A DNA stretch of 64,000 nt. Source: Bacteroidia bacterium (lineage in GTDB: Bacteria > Bacteroidota > Bacteroidia > CAILMK01 > JBBDIG01). The DNA lies in contig JBBDIG010000049.1 of assembly GCA_040880525.1 (NCBI GenBank), positions 1-64,000 of the forward strand, given 5' to 3'. Made by a program: the position numbers and the translations under genes. Positions 19,543 through 28,248 of the stretch are shown here, piece after piece (the first letter of the stretch is position 1; each line of letters starts with the position of its first letter). The notes beneath the pieces are model-generated. The model was not told the origin of the DNA. It was given only the letters and a program-made list of their open reading frames with translations, and did no database searches.

Positions 19543-20070
19543 TTATTCCTCTTTCTCGGAAAGAGTCTTAAGGATTCCAGCGATTTTCTGTCCCTGGCCT
19601 GTAAGCCCGCTGATGACATTCTTTATCGGAGATTGCAGCAGTGCAATAACATCTGCAATGAGTTCTTCTTTTGACTTCAGACTGATCAATGCTTCTATCT
19701 GATCATCTCCCAGATAAAGTGATTCTTCAATGTAGGCTGCTTTAACAGATGGCTTCTCCTTATCCCTTCTGAATTCTTTGATGACTCTTGCCGGGGCATT
19801 TACGTTCTCAGAAAAAATCAGGGCAGAGGGGCCTACCAGCGCATCAGACAAGCCTTCTATTTCTATGTTCGCTTTTTCCAGTGCTTTCTTGATAAGTGTA
19901 TTCTTTACCATTCGAATCGAAATACCCTTTTCAATGGCTTTCTTTCTGAAATCATTCGAAGTATTCACCGGAAGGGTGGAAATGTCCGCGATGTAAAAGT
20001 TCTTATTCTCTTGTAATTGTTCACTTAGTTCCTGAACAATCGTGTATTTATCTTCCTTTTTCATAGCCAT
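19543..20070 (-). CDS. rplJ: 50S ribosomal protein L10
   Basis: 175 residues. The N-terminal rRNA-binding domain (EDKYTIVQELSEQLQENKNF ... NDFRKKAIEKGISIRMVKNT) and a C-terminal helix that carries L7/L12 dimers are recognisable. It starts only 2 bases after the rplA stop, so there is no room here for the long autoregulatory leader found upstream of rplJ in enterobacteria. Control by L10 would need a different site. Confidence 0.98.
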   Translation of the reverse strand: MAMKKEDKYTIVQELSEQLQENKNFYIADISTLPVNTSNDFRKKAIEKGISIRMVKNTLIKKALEKANIEIEGLSDALVGPSALIFSENVNAPARVIKEFRRDKEKPSVKAAYIEESLYLGDDQIEALISLKSKEELIADVIALLQSPIKNVISGLTGQGQKIAGILKTLSEKEE

Positions 20071-20072
20071 TT

Positions 20073-20771
20073 TTATATACCGGGTACTGACTTAGCGTCT
20101 ATTGAAATACCTGGGCTCATGGTGCTGCTCATTGTGATAGATTTAAAATAAGTACCCTTTGACGCAGAGGGCTTCAGCCTTGAAATAGTTTGAAGCAATT
20201 CCTTTGCATTTTCAAAGATCTTATCAGGAGTAAAGGATACCCGTCCTATGGTGGCATGAACGATTCCATAACGGTCAACTTTAAAATCAATCTTACCAGC
20301 TTTGATCTCTGTAATAGTTTTAGCCAGATCCATGGTTACGGTCCCGCTTTTGGGGTTTGGCATCAGTCCTCTTGGACCAAGTATCTTTCCATAGCGGCCT
20401 ATTTTAGGCATAACATCCGGAGTGGTAACGATTACATCAAAATCGAGCCATCCCTGTTCAATTTTTTGCAGGAATTCATCAAGTCCGGCATGGTCCGCTC
20501 CGGCCTCTTTTGCTTCCTTTTCCTTATCTCCTGTAGCAAGCGCCAGGATCCTGACCTCCTTACCAATTCCATGTGGGAGAGCCACCGTGCCGCGCACCAT
20601 TTGATTGGCCTTCCTCGGGTCTACCCCAAGCCGGATATCCAGATCAACAGCCGCGTCAAACTTCGTGAAGGTAATGTCCTTTAAAAGTCCGGATGCTTTT
20701 TCCAGATCATAAGCTTTATTCTGCTCAACCTTAGAAACTGCTTCTTTATATTTTTTCGTCAGCTTAACCAT
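20073..20771 (-). CDS. rplA: 50S ribosomal protein L1
   Basis: 232 residues, the standard length. Family features include [39 protein letters not shown], the [20 protein letters not shown] signature and [14 protein letters not shown]. It binds 23S rRNA to form the L1 stalk and in many bacteria represses its own operon. It starts 14 bases after rplK. Confidence 0.99.
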   Translation of the reverse strand: MVKLTKKYKEAVSKVEQNKAYDLEKASGLLKDITFTKFDAAVDLDIRLGVDPRKANQMVRGTVALPHGIGKEVRILALATGDKEKEAKEAGADHAGLDEFLQKIEQGWLDFDVIVTTPDVMPKIGRYGKILGPRGLMPNPKSGTVTMDLAKTITEIKAGKIDFKVDRYGIVHATIGRVSFTPDKIFENAKELLQTISRLKPSASKGTYFKSITMSSTMSPGISIDAKSVPGI

Positions 20772-20785
20772 TTGTCTGCTGTGTT

Positions 20786-21229
20786 TTATTTATTCCAGGG
20801 TGGTGTTCCGGAGACTGTGATTCCCATACTTCTCGCAGTGCCTGCAACCATTCGCATGGCCGATTCAACTTTTGCCGTATTCAGGTCAGGCATTTTCTCT
20901 TCAGCAATAACTTTCACCTGATTCCAGCTTACGGAGGTCACTTTAAGCCGGTTGGGTTCGGCAGAACCCTTTTTGATTTTTGTTGCTTCCAAAAGTTGGG
21001 AAGCAACCGGTGGTGTCTTAATGATGAAGTCAAATGACTTATCAGCATATACTGTAATCACTACCGGTAACAGTTTCCCTTGATTTTCCTGAGTACGGGC
21101 ATTAAAAGCCTTGCAGAACTCCATTATGTTCACGCCTTTCGCGCCCAATGCCGGACCTACCGGGGGAGAAGGGTTGGCTGCTCCGCCCCGGATTTGTAGT
21201 TTCACAAAACCTGTTACTTCTTTAGCCAT
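20786..21229 (-). CDS. rplK: 50S ribosomal protein L11
   Basis: 147 residues. The N-terminal Pro-rich domain ([19 protein letters not shown], then [16 protein letters not shown]) and the rRNA-binding C-terminal domain ([19 protein letters not shown]) are complete. It forms the GTPase-associated centre base with L10. It starts 11 bases after nusG. Confidence 0.99.
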   Translation of the reverse strand: MAKEVTGFVKLQIRGGAANPSPPVGPALGAKGVNIMEFCKAFNARTQENQGKLLPVVITVYADKSFDFIIKTPPVASQLLEATKIKKGSAEPNRLKVTSVSWNQVKVIAEEKMPDLNTAKVESAMRMVAGTARSMGITVSGTPPWNK

Positions 21230-21240
21230 AGCTTATTTTA

Positions 21241-21777
21241 CTAATCTTTTTCTACTTGCATGTAATTCAATTCCACCGGAGTTCTCCGTCCAAAGATCTT
21301 GACAATGACCTTCAGCTTTTTCTTTTCTTCGTTGATATCTTCGATCACTCCTGTAAAACTGTTGAACGGCCCGTCAATTACCTTTACCGCTTCTCCTACC
21401 ATGAAAGGAACTTCGAGGCTTTCACCCTCATCTACCAGTTCATCCACTTTTCCGAGGATACGGTTTACTTCTGCCGGACGCATTGGAATAGGTTCACCCT
21501 TGCTGCCTAGAAATCCCACAACTCCGTTAATTGACCGGATGGTGTGCTCCACTTCCCCGATCAGATTCGCTTCCACCAGAATATATCCGGGGTAATAATT
21601 TCTTTCCTTGGTAACCTTTTTCCCTTTGCGCAACTGCACCACCTTTTCCATTGGAATCAGGATCTGGTTTACATTTTCCAGCAGGTTACTCCTGTTCAGT
21701 TCCAGCTCAATATACTGCTTGAGTTTCTTTTCCTGACCAGTTATTACCCTTACCACATACCACTTAAATTCGCTCAT
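21241..21777 (-). CDS. nusG: Transcription termination/antitermination factor NusG
   Basis: 178 residues. The NGN domain is seen at the start (WYVVRVITGQEKKLKQYIE ... YPGYILVEANL) and a KOW motif near the C-terminus (GEAVKVIDGPFNSFTGVIED). It binds the RNA polymerase clamp and links transcription to Rho or to ribosomes. It lies between secE (16-base gap) and rplK, the conserved order. Confidence 0.98.
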   Translation of the reverse strand: MSEFKWYVVRVITGQEKKLKQYIELELNRSNLLENVNQILIPMEKVVQLRKGKKVTKERNYYPGYILVEANLIGEVEHTIRSINGVVGFLGSKGEPIPMRPAEVNRILGKVDELVDEGESLEVPFMVGEAVKVIDGPFNSFTGVIEDINEEKKKLKVIVKIFGRRTPVELNYMQVEKD

Positions 21778-21793
21778 TTTAGAAGCGCCTTAT

Positions 21794-21991
21794 TTATTGA
21801 AAGATCTCATAAAACACCTCAAATGTATTTTCAAACACTGTGTCCATAATAAAAACCAACAGTGCGATTATCAAAGATGCAATCAATGTAATTATTGCGC
21901 TTTCCTGCAGCTCCTCCCAGGTAGGCCAGGTTACTTTGTACAGCAACTCGTCCACGGTGAGCTTTAAAGAATTTCTCCACTTTTCAAGCAT
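21794..21991 (-). CDS. secE: Preprotein translocase subunit SecE
   Basis: About 65 residues from the ATG at 21989-21991 (MLEKWRNSLK). An in-frame GTG at 22009 would overlap the 3' end of tRNA-Trp, so the later start is preferred. The family motif YKVTWPTWEELQES precedes a single transmembrane helix (ITLIASLIIALLVFIMDTVF). It is the single-helix form of SecE that clamps SecY in the translocon. It sits between tRNA-Trp and nusG. Confidence 0.95.
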   Translation of the reverse strand: MLEKWRNSLKLTVDELLYKVTWPTWEELQESAIITLIASLIIALLVFIMDTVFENTFEVFYEIFQ

Positions 21992-22006
21992 AGAATTATT
22001 GCTTAG

Positions 22007-22079
22007 CACGGGTGGTAAGATTCGAACTCACGACCTTTGGTTTTGGAGACCACTGCTCTACCAACTGAGCTACACCCGT
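22007..22079 (-). tRNA. tRNA-Trp (CCA)
   Basis: A full cloverleaf of 73 bases. The acceptor arms ACGGGTG / CACCCGT pair, the D-arm is GCTC/GAGC, the anticodon loop is CTCCAAA (anticodon CCA), and the T-loop is TTCGAAT. The 3' CCA is not encoded. It lies between tuf and secE, a placement seen in many bacteria. Confidence 0.97.
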
Positions 22080-22098
22080 GTCCTGTTTAAAGGATTAA

Positions 22099-23286
22099 TT
22101 ATTTGTCAATCTCAGTAACCTGGCCGGCACCTACCGTACGTCCACCTTCGCGAATCGCAAAGCGAAGACCTTTGTCAAGTGCGACCGGAGCTATCAGCTT
22201 TACGCTTATGGTTACATTGTCTCCCGGCATAATCATTTCCACATTTTCAGGAAGCGTGATTTCTCCGGTAACATCTGTTGTACGCAGATAAAACTGAGGA
22301 CGGTATTTGTTGAAAAAAGGAGTGTGGCGTCCGCCTTCTTCTTTTTTCAGGATATATACCTCGGCTTTAAATTCTGTGTGCGGAGTGATGGAGCCAGGTG
22401 CGGCAATTACCATCCCTCTTTTAATCTGTGTTTTTTCAATTCCTCTGAGCAGAATTCCAGCGTTATCGCCTGCTTCACCTCTGTCAAGCAACTTCCGGAA
22501 CATTTCTACTCCGGTTACGGTGCTCTTCAGTGGTTGCTCTGAGAATCCAACTATTTCTACAGGATCCCCTGTGTTTATGATTCCTTTTTCAATTCTTCCG
22601 GTGGCGACAGTACCACGACCGGTGATTGAAAAAATATCTTCAATTGGCATGAGGAATTTAAGCTCTGTAGCGCGGGGTGGTACAGGGACAAATTCATCCA
22701 CTGCCGTCATCAGTTCTTCAACTGTTTTCACCCACTGCTCTTCACCATTAAGGGCTCCTAATGCAGAGCCGCGAATGATGGGTGTGTTATCTCCGTCAAA
22801 ATCGTAGAAAGAGAGCAGATCGCGAATTTCCATTTCAACAAGGTCCAGCAATTCTTCATCGTCTACCATATCCACCTTATTCATGAATACGACAAGCTTT
22901 GGTACACCTACCTGGCGGGCCAGCAAGATGTGTTCACGGGTTTGAGGCATAGGTCCATCCGTTGCTGCTACAACAAGGATAGCACCGTCCATTTGGGCAG
23001 CACCTGTAACCATGTTTTTAACATAGTCAGCGTGACCTGGACAGTCAACGTGAGCATAATGGCGACTATCCGTCTGATATTCTACATGCGAAGTATTAAT
23101 GGTAATACCTCTTTCCTTTTCTTCAGGTGCGTTATCAATTGAATCGAATGAACGCGTTTCAGCAAAACCTTTTGATGATAATACAGTAGTGATGGCTGCA
23201 GTCAGGGTAGTTTTACCGTGGTCTACGTGGCCAATCGTACCAATGTTTACGTGAGGCTTACTCCTTTCAAATTTTTCCTTTGCCAT
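22099..23286 (-). CDS. tuf: Elongation factor Tu
   Basis: 395 residues from the ATG at 23284-23286 ([16 protein letters not shown]). The same frame stays open further upstream through the tRNA-Thr gene, but that extension is not coding. GTPase motifs are GHVDHGKTT (G1), RGITI (G2), DCPGHAD (G3), NKVD (G4) and the SALG-type G5, followed by the two beta-barrel domains ending in [11 protein letters not shown]. It delivers aminoacyl-tRNA to the ribosome. It sits directly downstream of four tRNA genes. Confidence 0.99.
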   Translation of the reverse strand: MAKEKFERSKPHVNIGTIGHVDHGKTTLTAAITTVLSSKGFAETRSFDSIDNAPEEKERGITINTSHVEYQTDSRHYAHVDCPGHADYVKNMVTGAAQMDGAILVVAATDGPMPQTREHILLARQVGVPKLVVFMNKVDMVDDEELLDLVEMEIRDLLSFYDFDGDNTPIIRGSALGALNGEEQWVKTVEELMTAVDEFVPVPPRATELKFLMPIEDIFSITGRGTVATGRIEKGIINTGDPVEIVGFSEQPLKSTVTGVEMFRKLLDRGEAGDNAGILLRGIEKTQIKRGMVIAAPGSITPHTEFKAEVYILKKEEGGRHTPFFNKYRPQFYLRTTDVTGEITLPENVEMIMPGDNVTISVKLIAPVALDKGLRFAIREGGRTVGAGQVTEIDK

Positions 23287-23343
23287 AGCTAAACACTTAG
23301 ATTGATTTCGGTGTGAAAATATTTTAGATTTAACGGAAATTCG

Positions 23344-23415
<72 letters not shown>

Positions 23416-23426
23416 TACAAAAAAAG

Positions 23427-23500
23427 AGCGGGAAATGGGGCTCGAACCCACGACCCTCAGCTTGGAAGGCTGATGCTCTAGCCATCTGAGCTACTCCCGC
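23427..23500 (-). tRNA. tRNA-Gly (TCC)
   Basis: Cloverleaf with acceptor arms GCGGGAG / TTCCCGC, anticodon loop CTTCCAA (anticodon TCC) and T-loop TTCGAGC. It is separated from tRNA-Thr(GGT) by 11 bases. Confidence 0.97.
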
Positions 23501-23583
23501 TTTTTAACAAGATTTTGGATTAATAGATAGCAGATCGTTTGGAAGCGTTGATTTGCTAATTATAAACCTTTAATCGAACTACG

Positions 23584-23666
23584 TGGGGAGAGCAGGATTC
23601 GAACCTACGAAGGCATAAGCCAGCAGATTTACAGTCTGCCCCAGTTGGCCACTTTGGTATCTCCCC
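23584..23666 (-). tRNA. tRNA-Tyr (GTA)
   Basis: A type II tRNA of 83 bases with acceptor arms GGGGAGA / TCTCCCC, anticodon loop around CTGTAAA (anticodon GTA), a long variable arm (GCTGGCTTATGCC region) and T-loop TTCGAAT. Confidence 0.97.
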
Positions 23667-23683
23667 AAATTTGTATTTCTTTG

Positions 23684-23757
23684 AGCCGATGGAGGGATTC
23701 GAACCCCCGACCCGCTGATTACAAGTCAGCCGCTCTGGCCAGCTGAGCTACATCGGC
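23684..23757 (-). tRNA. tRNA-Thr (TGT)
   Basis: Cloverleaf with acceptor arms GCCGATG / CATCGGC, anticodon loop CTTGTAA (anticodon TGT) and T-loop TTCGAAT. It is the first gene of the tRNA - tuf transcript; its acceptor 5' arm is identical to that of tRNA-Thr(GGT). Confidence 0.97.
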
Positions 23758-23817
23758 AACAATTATTTTCAATAATTTAAAGAACATTATGGCGTGCCAC
23801 CGCCAAAAAAAGGACTG

Positions 23818-23825
23818 CAAAGATA
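23818..23825 (-). promoter_or_regulatory. -7 box for the tRNA-tuf-secE-nusG transcript
   Basis: Minus-strand TATCTTTG fits TAnnTTTG exactly and lies about 60 bases before tRNA-Thr(TGT), in the gap after hpf. It probably drives the tRNAs, tuf and the downstream ribosomal operon. Confidence 0.65.
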
Positions 23826-23863
23826 TAGAAAAGGGCTGCGATTAAATGTAATCATTTTCCCTT

Positions 23864-24154
23864 TTATTTTTCCTTCAGTTTATCCTTGTACTTTTTGAGT
23901 TGCCGGCTCATTGTTTCTATGGCTTTTTCAAGCGCTTCTTCGAAGGTGGTGGCATCTTCTTTTACAAATAATGTCTGATCCTTCACTATTAGTTTTACCT
24001 CTAGCTCTTTACTCACACCGCCATTTTCTCGCAGATAAACTACGGTATGTACTATATTTTCATAGTAGCGCTCCAGCTTTTGAAGTTTGCGTTCAATCAG
24101 TTCAGTAAGTTGACTATTGACTCCTTCAGGTATTTTTTCGAATTCTACTTTCAT
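23864..24154 (-). CDS. hpf: Ribosome hibernation-promoting factor, short type (HPF/RaiA family)
   Basis: 96 residues, the short HPF/YfiA form with a single beta-alpha domain. The pattern LTELIERKLQKLERYYENI, then VELxV-type strands and FVKEDATTFEEALEKAIETMSRQLKKYKDK, is characteristic. It binds the 30S decoding region and stabilises idle ribosomes. It follows xerC by 11 bases and precedes the tRNA cluster, an order recurrent in Bacteroidota. Confidence 0.93.
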   Translation of the reverse strand: MKVEFEKIPEGVNSQLTELIERKLQKLERYYENIVHTVVYLRENGGVSKELEVKLIVKDQTLFVKEDATTFEEALEKAIETMSRQLKKYKDKLKEK

Positions 24155-24165
24155 GGAATGAGCTT

Positions 24166-25059
24166 TTACTTCTTGCCGGCTCTGGGATGAGCCTGCTTGT
24201 ATGATTGTTTTAATTTTTCAATGGAGACGTGGGTATAAACCTGCGTTGCTGCCAGGCTATTATGGCCAAGTAATTCTTTTATCGCGTTGAGATCCGCACC
24301 CCGGTTCAGCAAATGAGTAGCAAAAGAATGACGGAGTATATGTGGGCTTCGCTTCTCAAGCGAAGTTACTTGCGACAAATAGTTTTTGATCGTCCTGTAA
24401 ATAAGCATCTCGTATGCAGGCTTTCCTTTATCGGTTGTTATAACGTTGGCCGCTGAATTATGTCTTTCCTTCTGAACTTGGAGAAAAGTCTTGAATTCTT
24501 CAATCAGCTTTTTATGCAGCGGAATGAGGCGTTCTTTATTTCCTTTTCCGTGTACCTTAATAAAGCCATCTACCAGATTTACGTCTTCAATTTTAAGTTT
24601 TACCAATTCACCAAGCCGGATGCCGGTACCATAAAGCAACTCCAACATTAGTCTATCCCGGTGGCCTTCATACGTATCAGGGAATGCTATGCGGTCCAGA
24701 AGCTTCAGTAATTCCTTTTCAGAAGGATTGCGGATAACCGTTTCTGTCCTTTTTGGAGGGAGTACTCTCTTAGCCGGGTTTTCTGCTAATATGTTTGCTA
24801 TCATCAGGTATCCAAAAAAAGTACTTAGTGAGGAACGTTTTCGGCCGATTGAGGATGCGGAAATACCATTTTGGCTAAGTGCGGCAATCCAGGATTTTAC
24901 GTGCTGCTCCTCTATTTCCTGAATAGTTGAGATTTCGTAAAAGACACCGGCATACTCCAAAAATCCAGATACGTCATTAAGATAGGCAGTAATGGTGTGA
25001 TGGGAATATTTCTTTTCATCTCTGAGCCAGGACGAGAAGTGCTCCAGGTGCCGGTCCAT
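24166..25059 (-). CDS. xerC: Site-specific tyrosine recombinase XerC/XerD family
   Basis: 297 residues. The N-terminal SAM-like DNA-binding domain (residues 1-90) is followed by a catalytic domain with the R-H-R-H-Y set: LYGTGIRLGEL (Arg), HILRHSFATHLLNRG (His and Arg), LLGHNSLAATQVYTHV (His and nucleophilic Tyr). It resolves chromosome dimers at dif by strand exchange. It lies between rpsU and hpf, the usual chromosomal locus in this phylum rather than an integrase of a mobile element. Whether it is the C or D paralogue cannot be settled here. Confidence 0.92.
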   Translation of the reverse strand: MDRHLEHFSSWLRDEKKYSHHTITAYLNDVSGFLEYAGVFYEISTIQEIEEQHVKSWIAALSQNGISASSIGRKRSSLSTFFGYLMIANILAENPAKRVLPPKRTETVIRNPSEKELLKLLDRIAFPDTYEGHRDRLMLELLYGTGIRLGELVKLKIEDVNLVDGFIKVHGKGNKERLIPLHKKLIEEFKTFLQVQKERHNSAANVITTDKGKPAYEMLIYRTIKNYLSQVTSLEKRSPHILRHSFATHLLNRGADLNAIKELLGHNSLAATQVYTHVSIEKLKQSYKQAHPRAGKK

Positions 25060-25070
25060 CAGGGCATGAA

Positions 25071-25262
25071 TTAGCTTTCCTGTTGACGCATATGCTCGCG
25101 ATAGCCCGCTTTAATAACTTCGGTACGCCTTTCAACTGAAGGCTTTACAAAGAACTGACGGCTACGATACTCACGGAAAACACCGCTCTTTTCAAGCTTT
25201 TTCTTGAAGCGTTTCAAGGCGCGGTCAATTGATTCATTCTCCTTAATAGACACTTTGATCAT
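25071..25262 (-). CDS. rpsU: 30S ribosomal protein S21
   Basis: 63 residues, highly basic. KENESIDRALKRFKKKLEKSG and EYRSRQFFVKPSVERR match S21. It helps the 30S subunit in initiation near the anti-Shine-Dalgarno region. It is the first gene of the rpsU - xerC - hpf group (11-base gap to xerC). Confidence 0.97.
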   Translation of the reverse strand: MIKVSIKENESIDRALKRFKKKLEKSGVFREYRSRQFFVKPSVERRTEVIKAGYREHMRQQES

Positions 25263-25284
25263 AATGTTATTTTATTTTGGCCCG

Positions 25285-25292
25285 CAAAGGTA
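25285..25292 (-). promoter_or_regulatory. -7 box for rpsU
   Basis: Minus-strand TACCTTTG, an exact TAnnTTTG match, 22 bases before the rpsU start codon. Confidence 0.6.
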
Positions 25293-25332
25293 GAAAAAAG
25301 GAATCGGGATTTGAACGACTGCTTCCTGCTCT

Positions 25333-26475
25333 TTAATTGCGAAGAAGTTCGCGGCTAATGACGAGCTTCTGTATCTCTGAAGTACCTTCTCCGATGGTGC
25401 AGAGTTTCGAATCGCGGTAAAATTTCTCTACCGGATAATCTTTGATGTAGCCATAACCACCAAAAATCTGCACGGCTTCATTGGAAATTTTGACACAGAT
25501 CTCAGAAGCATAATATTTTGCCATTGAGGAAATAGTTGTGACTTTTTCTCCACGGTTCTTTATGTCGGCTGCTTTTAAAGTCAGGAGTTCTGCGTTTTCT
25601 ATCTCTAGGGCCATGTCTGCCAGCTTGAACTGAATGGCCTGAAAATCCGCGATGGGCCGGTTAAATTGATGGCGCTCCTTGGAATAGTTCAGTGCGGCTT
25701 CATAAGCGCCTTTTGCAACACCCAGCGAAAGGGCAGCTATGGATATTCGTCCCCCGTCCAGCACTTTCATTGCCTGCACAAACCCTTCACCCTCTTTGTC
25801 AAGGATTTGATCTTTATGCACCCGGCAGTCCTCGAATATCAATTCAGTGGTTTCAGAGGCACGCATTCCCAGTTTATCTTCTTTTCGCCCGGCCTTAAAT
25901 CCCGGAGTGCCCTTATCAATTATGAATGCTGTCATCCCGTGCGAATCTCCGGTTTCGCCTGTGCGAATTATTACGACTGCCACATCACCGCTTTTGCCAT
26001 GAGTAATGAAATTTTTAGCACCGTTGATCACATAATGATCTCCATCCTTTACTGCAGTGGTTTTCATATTTCCGGCATCAGACCCCGTATTGGGTTCTGT
26101 AAGACCCCATGCACCAATCCATTCGGCTGTGGCAAGTTTAGGGAGGTATTTCTTCTTTTGCGCAGCGTTACCAAACTGCATTATATGGCCGGTACAAAGC
26201 GAATTATGCGCGGCCACCGATAGGCCGATTGAAGGATCAATTTTACCGATCTCGCTTATCACCGTCACATATTCCAGGTAGCCAAATCCGGATCCTTTAT
26301 ATTCCTGAGGAACCAGCACACCCATAAGTCCAAGTTCTCCAAGCTCTTTCATGACAGAGACAGGAAACTCCTGGGACTCGTCCCATTTCATAATATTCGG
26401 CCTGATCTTCTTTTCTCCAAAGTCACGGATCATTTCCGCAATCATGCGCTGGTTCTCATTCTGGCTAAAATCCAT
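25333..26475 (-). CDS. Acyl-CoA dehydrogenase
   Basis: 380 residues, the normal length. FAD- and substrate-binding motifs include [68 protein letters not shown] and a C-terminal [17 protein letters not shown] that carries the catalytic Glu. It oxidises acyl-CoA to trans-2-enoyl-CoA in fatty acid or branched-chain amino acid breakdown, passing electrons to ETF. Substrate chain type cannot be fixed from sequence reading. It is a single gene with its own promoter. Confidence 0.95.
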   Translation of the reverse strand: MDFSQNENQRMIAEMIRDFGEKKIRPNIMKWDESQEFPVSVMKELGELGLMGVLVPQEYKGSGFGYLEYVTVISEIGKIDPSIGLSVAAHNSLCTGHIMQFGNAAQKKKYLPKLATAEWIGAWGLTEPNTGSDAGNMKTTAVKDGDHYVINGAKNFITHGKSGDVAVVIIRTGETGDSHGMTAFIIDKGTPGFKAGRKEDKLGMRASETTELIFEDCRVHKDQILDKEGEGFVQAMKVLDGGRISIAALSLGVAKGAYEAALNYSKERHQFNRPIADFQAIQFKLADMALEIENAELLTLKAADIKNRGEKVTTISSMAKYYASEICVKISNEAVQIFGGYGYIKDYPVEKFYRDSKLCTIGEGTSEIQKLVISRELLRN

Positions 26476-26489
26476 TTATTAAATTTTGG

Positions 26490-26497
26490 CAAAATTA
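26490..26497 (-). promoter_or_regulatory. -7 box for acyl-CoA dehydrogenase
   Basis: Minus-strand TAATTTTG fits TAnnTTTG, 14 bases before the ATG, which implies a very short leader. Confidence 0.55.
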
Positions 26498-26506
26498 TGA
26501 AAAGAA

Positions 26507-27469
26507 TTATTCGCTTGCTGATACTCCGGCAACCACATAGATTTCAAGTTTTTCAAACTGGTCCTTGTTTATAAGATGAATCTTCCTAAGCTCATTTATA
26601 TCTGAATAGGCTCCATGCTGTTCCCTGTAGTTCACTATGGCATTCGCAATTTTATACCGGATATAAGGGTGGTTTTTAAGTTCATCAAACCCGGCTGTGT
26701 TAATATTTATCCTTTTAATGGAAGTGTCATTTAAAATGACCTGAGGGGCAATTTCCGGATAGCGGGTACTGTCTATTCCCCATACTTCCATTAATTGCTC
26801 CTTGGCTACAAAACCTCCCAACTGTTCGCGGTACGCAATGATCCTTGAAGAGAAAGCCGGGCCGATGCCTCTCACAAGTGTTAGTTCTGCAGAATCCGCC
26901 TGGTTAATATCTACTATGATTTTTTCGTCAGGCTTGCTCCAATCATCCCGGCTTTCATACTGATAGTTGTTTTCTGAATAAGAATCCGGCTTGCGTTCTG
27001 CTTCTTCAGGAAGATCAATGAATGGCCGGATTTTCCGGAATACTTCATCATCCAAGCCGTAAATGCGGGATAGATCATCTTTGGTTTTAAAGCTGCCGCC
27101 TTTGCTGCGGTATTTAATAATATTACCGGCCACATATCTTTTGAGTCCTAATTCTTCAAACTCAGCGGCAGAAGCTGTATTAGGATCAAATTTAAAATAT
27201 CGTGGTTTTGTGGTTTCTGACGTTGTAAGTTCTTCATCCACGAAGTCATTATATTCTTCTACAGTAGTGTCATGGGTGGCCAATTGCTGGCCCTGGCGGT
27301 ATTCTGCCACCATTTGCTTCAGTTCGCTGAAATCGCCTTCGGTTTTGGGGTGATAAAAATCCAACAGATAATAAATTGCCAGGAACAGGATCATTAACCA
27401 GCCCAGTACCAACAAGGCTCTTCGTTCTGCTTTCCTGAAGCTAAAGTAATCCTGGATTTTTCGCCACAT
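26507..27469 (-). CDS. Membrane-anchored helix-hairpin-helix (ComEA-like) protein
   Basis: 320 residues. A basic N-terminus (FSFRKAERRALLV) leads into one transmembrane helix (residues ~20-38), an acidic linker, and three helix-hairpin-helix units: FDPNTASAAEFEELGLKRYV (about residues 93-135), VDINQADSAELTLVRGIGPAF (about 187-235) and ININTAGFDELKNHPYIRY (about 255-300). The two copies with N-x-A and GIGP-like hairpins resemble ComEA, the DNA receptor of natural competence. The three-unit form anchored by one TM is common in Bacteroidota; DNA binding is likely but untested. It stands apart from the second HhH protein near 8-10 kb. Confidence 0.85.
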   Translation of the reverse strand: MWRKIQDYFSFRKAERRALLVLGWLMILFLAIYYLLDFYHPKTEGDFSELKQMVAEYRQGQQLATHDTTVEEYNDFVDEELTTSETTKPRYFKFDPNTASAAEFEELGLKRYVAGNIIKYRSKGGSFKTKDDLSRIYGLDDEVFRKIRPFIDLPEEAERKPDSYSENNYQYESRDDWSKPDEKIIVDINQADSAELTLVRGIGPAFSSRIIAYREQLGGFVAKEQLMEVWGIDSTRYPEIAPQVILNDTSIKRININTAGFDELKNHPYIRYKIANAIVNYREQHGAYSDINELRKIHLINKDQFEKLEIYVVAGVSASE

Positions 27470-27521
27470 TGCTTTTGGTTTCTATAAAAAAGGGAGGGCT
27501 AATATACAAAGAGTTACGAAA

Positions 27522-27553
27522 TGCAAAATGGCTTTAAGTGCAGCCATTTTGCA
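27522..27553. repeat. 12-base inverted repeat between divergent genes
   Basis: TGCAAAATGGCT and AGCCATTTTGCA are perfect arms around an 8-base loop. It lies in the divergent gap between the HhH gene and the FMN reductase gene and ends 6 bases before the -7 box, so it could be an operator as well as a hairpin. Confidence 0.7.
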
Positions 27554-27559
27554 ATCCTT

Positions 27560-27567
27560 TAAATTTG
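27560..27567 (+). promoter_or_regulatory. -7 box directly before the FMN reductase gene
   Basis: TAAATTTG matches TAnnTTTG exactly and ends 6 bases before the ATG at 27574. Transcription would begin at or next to the start codon, giving a leaderless or nearly leaderless mRNA. Confidence 0.55.
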
Positions 27568-27573
27568 CCGGCT

Positions 27574-28104
27574 ATGATAACGATCATTGCCGGAACTAAC
27601 CGGCCGTTCTCCAATAGCCGCGTAGTTGCTGATGTTTATGCCGCCACGCTCAGGCGAATGGATGCCAACTGCGAGGTGCTTGATCTGCAGGGATTGCCAC
27701 CTGATTTTATGTTTTCTGCAATGTTTGATAATGCAGGGAAGGATCCTGAATTCAACAAGTTTCAGCAAGTGATTGATGCTTCTGAGAAATTTGTGATCAT
27801 TATACCGGAATATAATGGATCCTTTCCGGGAGTGCTGAAGGCTTTTTTTGATGCGCTTGATTATCCCGGCAGCCTGGCAGGAAAAGTCTGTGCATTGGTA
27901 GCCATCTCTTCGGGCTCGCAGGGCGGCTCCTTAGCCCTGAGTCATTTTACTGATATTCTCAATTACCTGGATATGCCGGTGCTTCCTCAAAAACCACGGT
28001 TATCGTTTATCCACCAGCATCTGGAAGAGCAGGAACTGACGCACCGCCCGTTCATGTCTCTCATCGAAATCCAGGCAAAGGCGCTTCTGGATTATAATGG
28101 ATAG
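27574..28104 (+). CDS. NADPH-dependent FMN reductase family flavoprotein
   Basis: 176 residues from the ATG at 27574 (MITIIAGTNRP); the in-frame GTG at 27538 is inside the inverted repeat and upstream of the promoter, so it is rejected. The flavodoxin-like fold is shown by IAGTNRPFSNSR (phosphate-binding loop), FVIIIPEYNGSFPGVLKAFFD and CALVAISSGSQGG. It probably reduces a flavin or quinone with NAD(P)H in the cytoplasm; the true substrate is unknown. Confidence 0.88.
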   Translation: MITIIAGTNRPFSNSRVVADVYAATLRRMDANCEVLDLQGLPPDFMFSAMFDNAGKDPEFNKFQQVIDASEKFVIIIPEYNGSFPGVLKAFFDALDYPGSLAGKVCALVAISSGSQGGSLALSHFTDILNYLDMPVLPQKPRLSFIHQHLEEQELTHRPFMSLIEIQAKALLDYNG

Positions 28105-28189
28105 AAAAACCGGGAATATTTTTTAAAAACAATGCGATCCATTTCCTAATAGGAGACGCTTGAAGCTCCTTCATTCCCTGTGTGCTGCA

Positions 28190-28221
28190 TTGGATATGGC
28201 TTCCATCTTTGATTAGCTTTG
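28190..28221 (+). promoter_or_regulatory. Bacteroidota-type promoter for hutU
   Basis: TTG at 28190-28192 and TAGCTTTG at 28214-28221 are separated by 21 bases, a good -33/-7 pair. The ATG follows 27 bases downstream. Confidence 0.65.
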
Positions 28222-28248
28222 CACCCCTATAAAAAATCAATCATAATA

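Noticed and set aside
21992-22009. Earlier GTG start for secE
   Set aside because: It overlaps the 3' end of tRNA-Trp; MLEKW at 21991 fits the family.
24166-25059. Tyrosine recombinase as a sign of an integrated element
   Set aside because: It sits in the conserved rpsU - hpf context and no attachment repeats are visible, so it is a chromosomal Xer protein.
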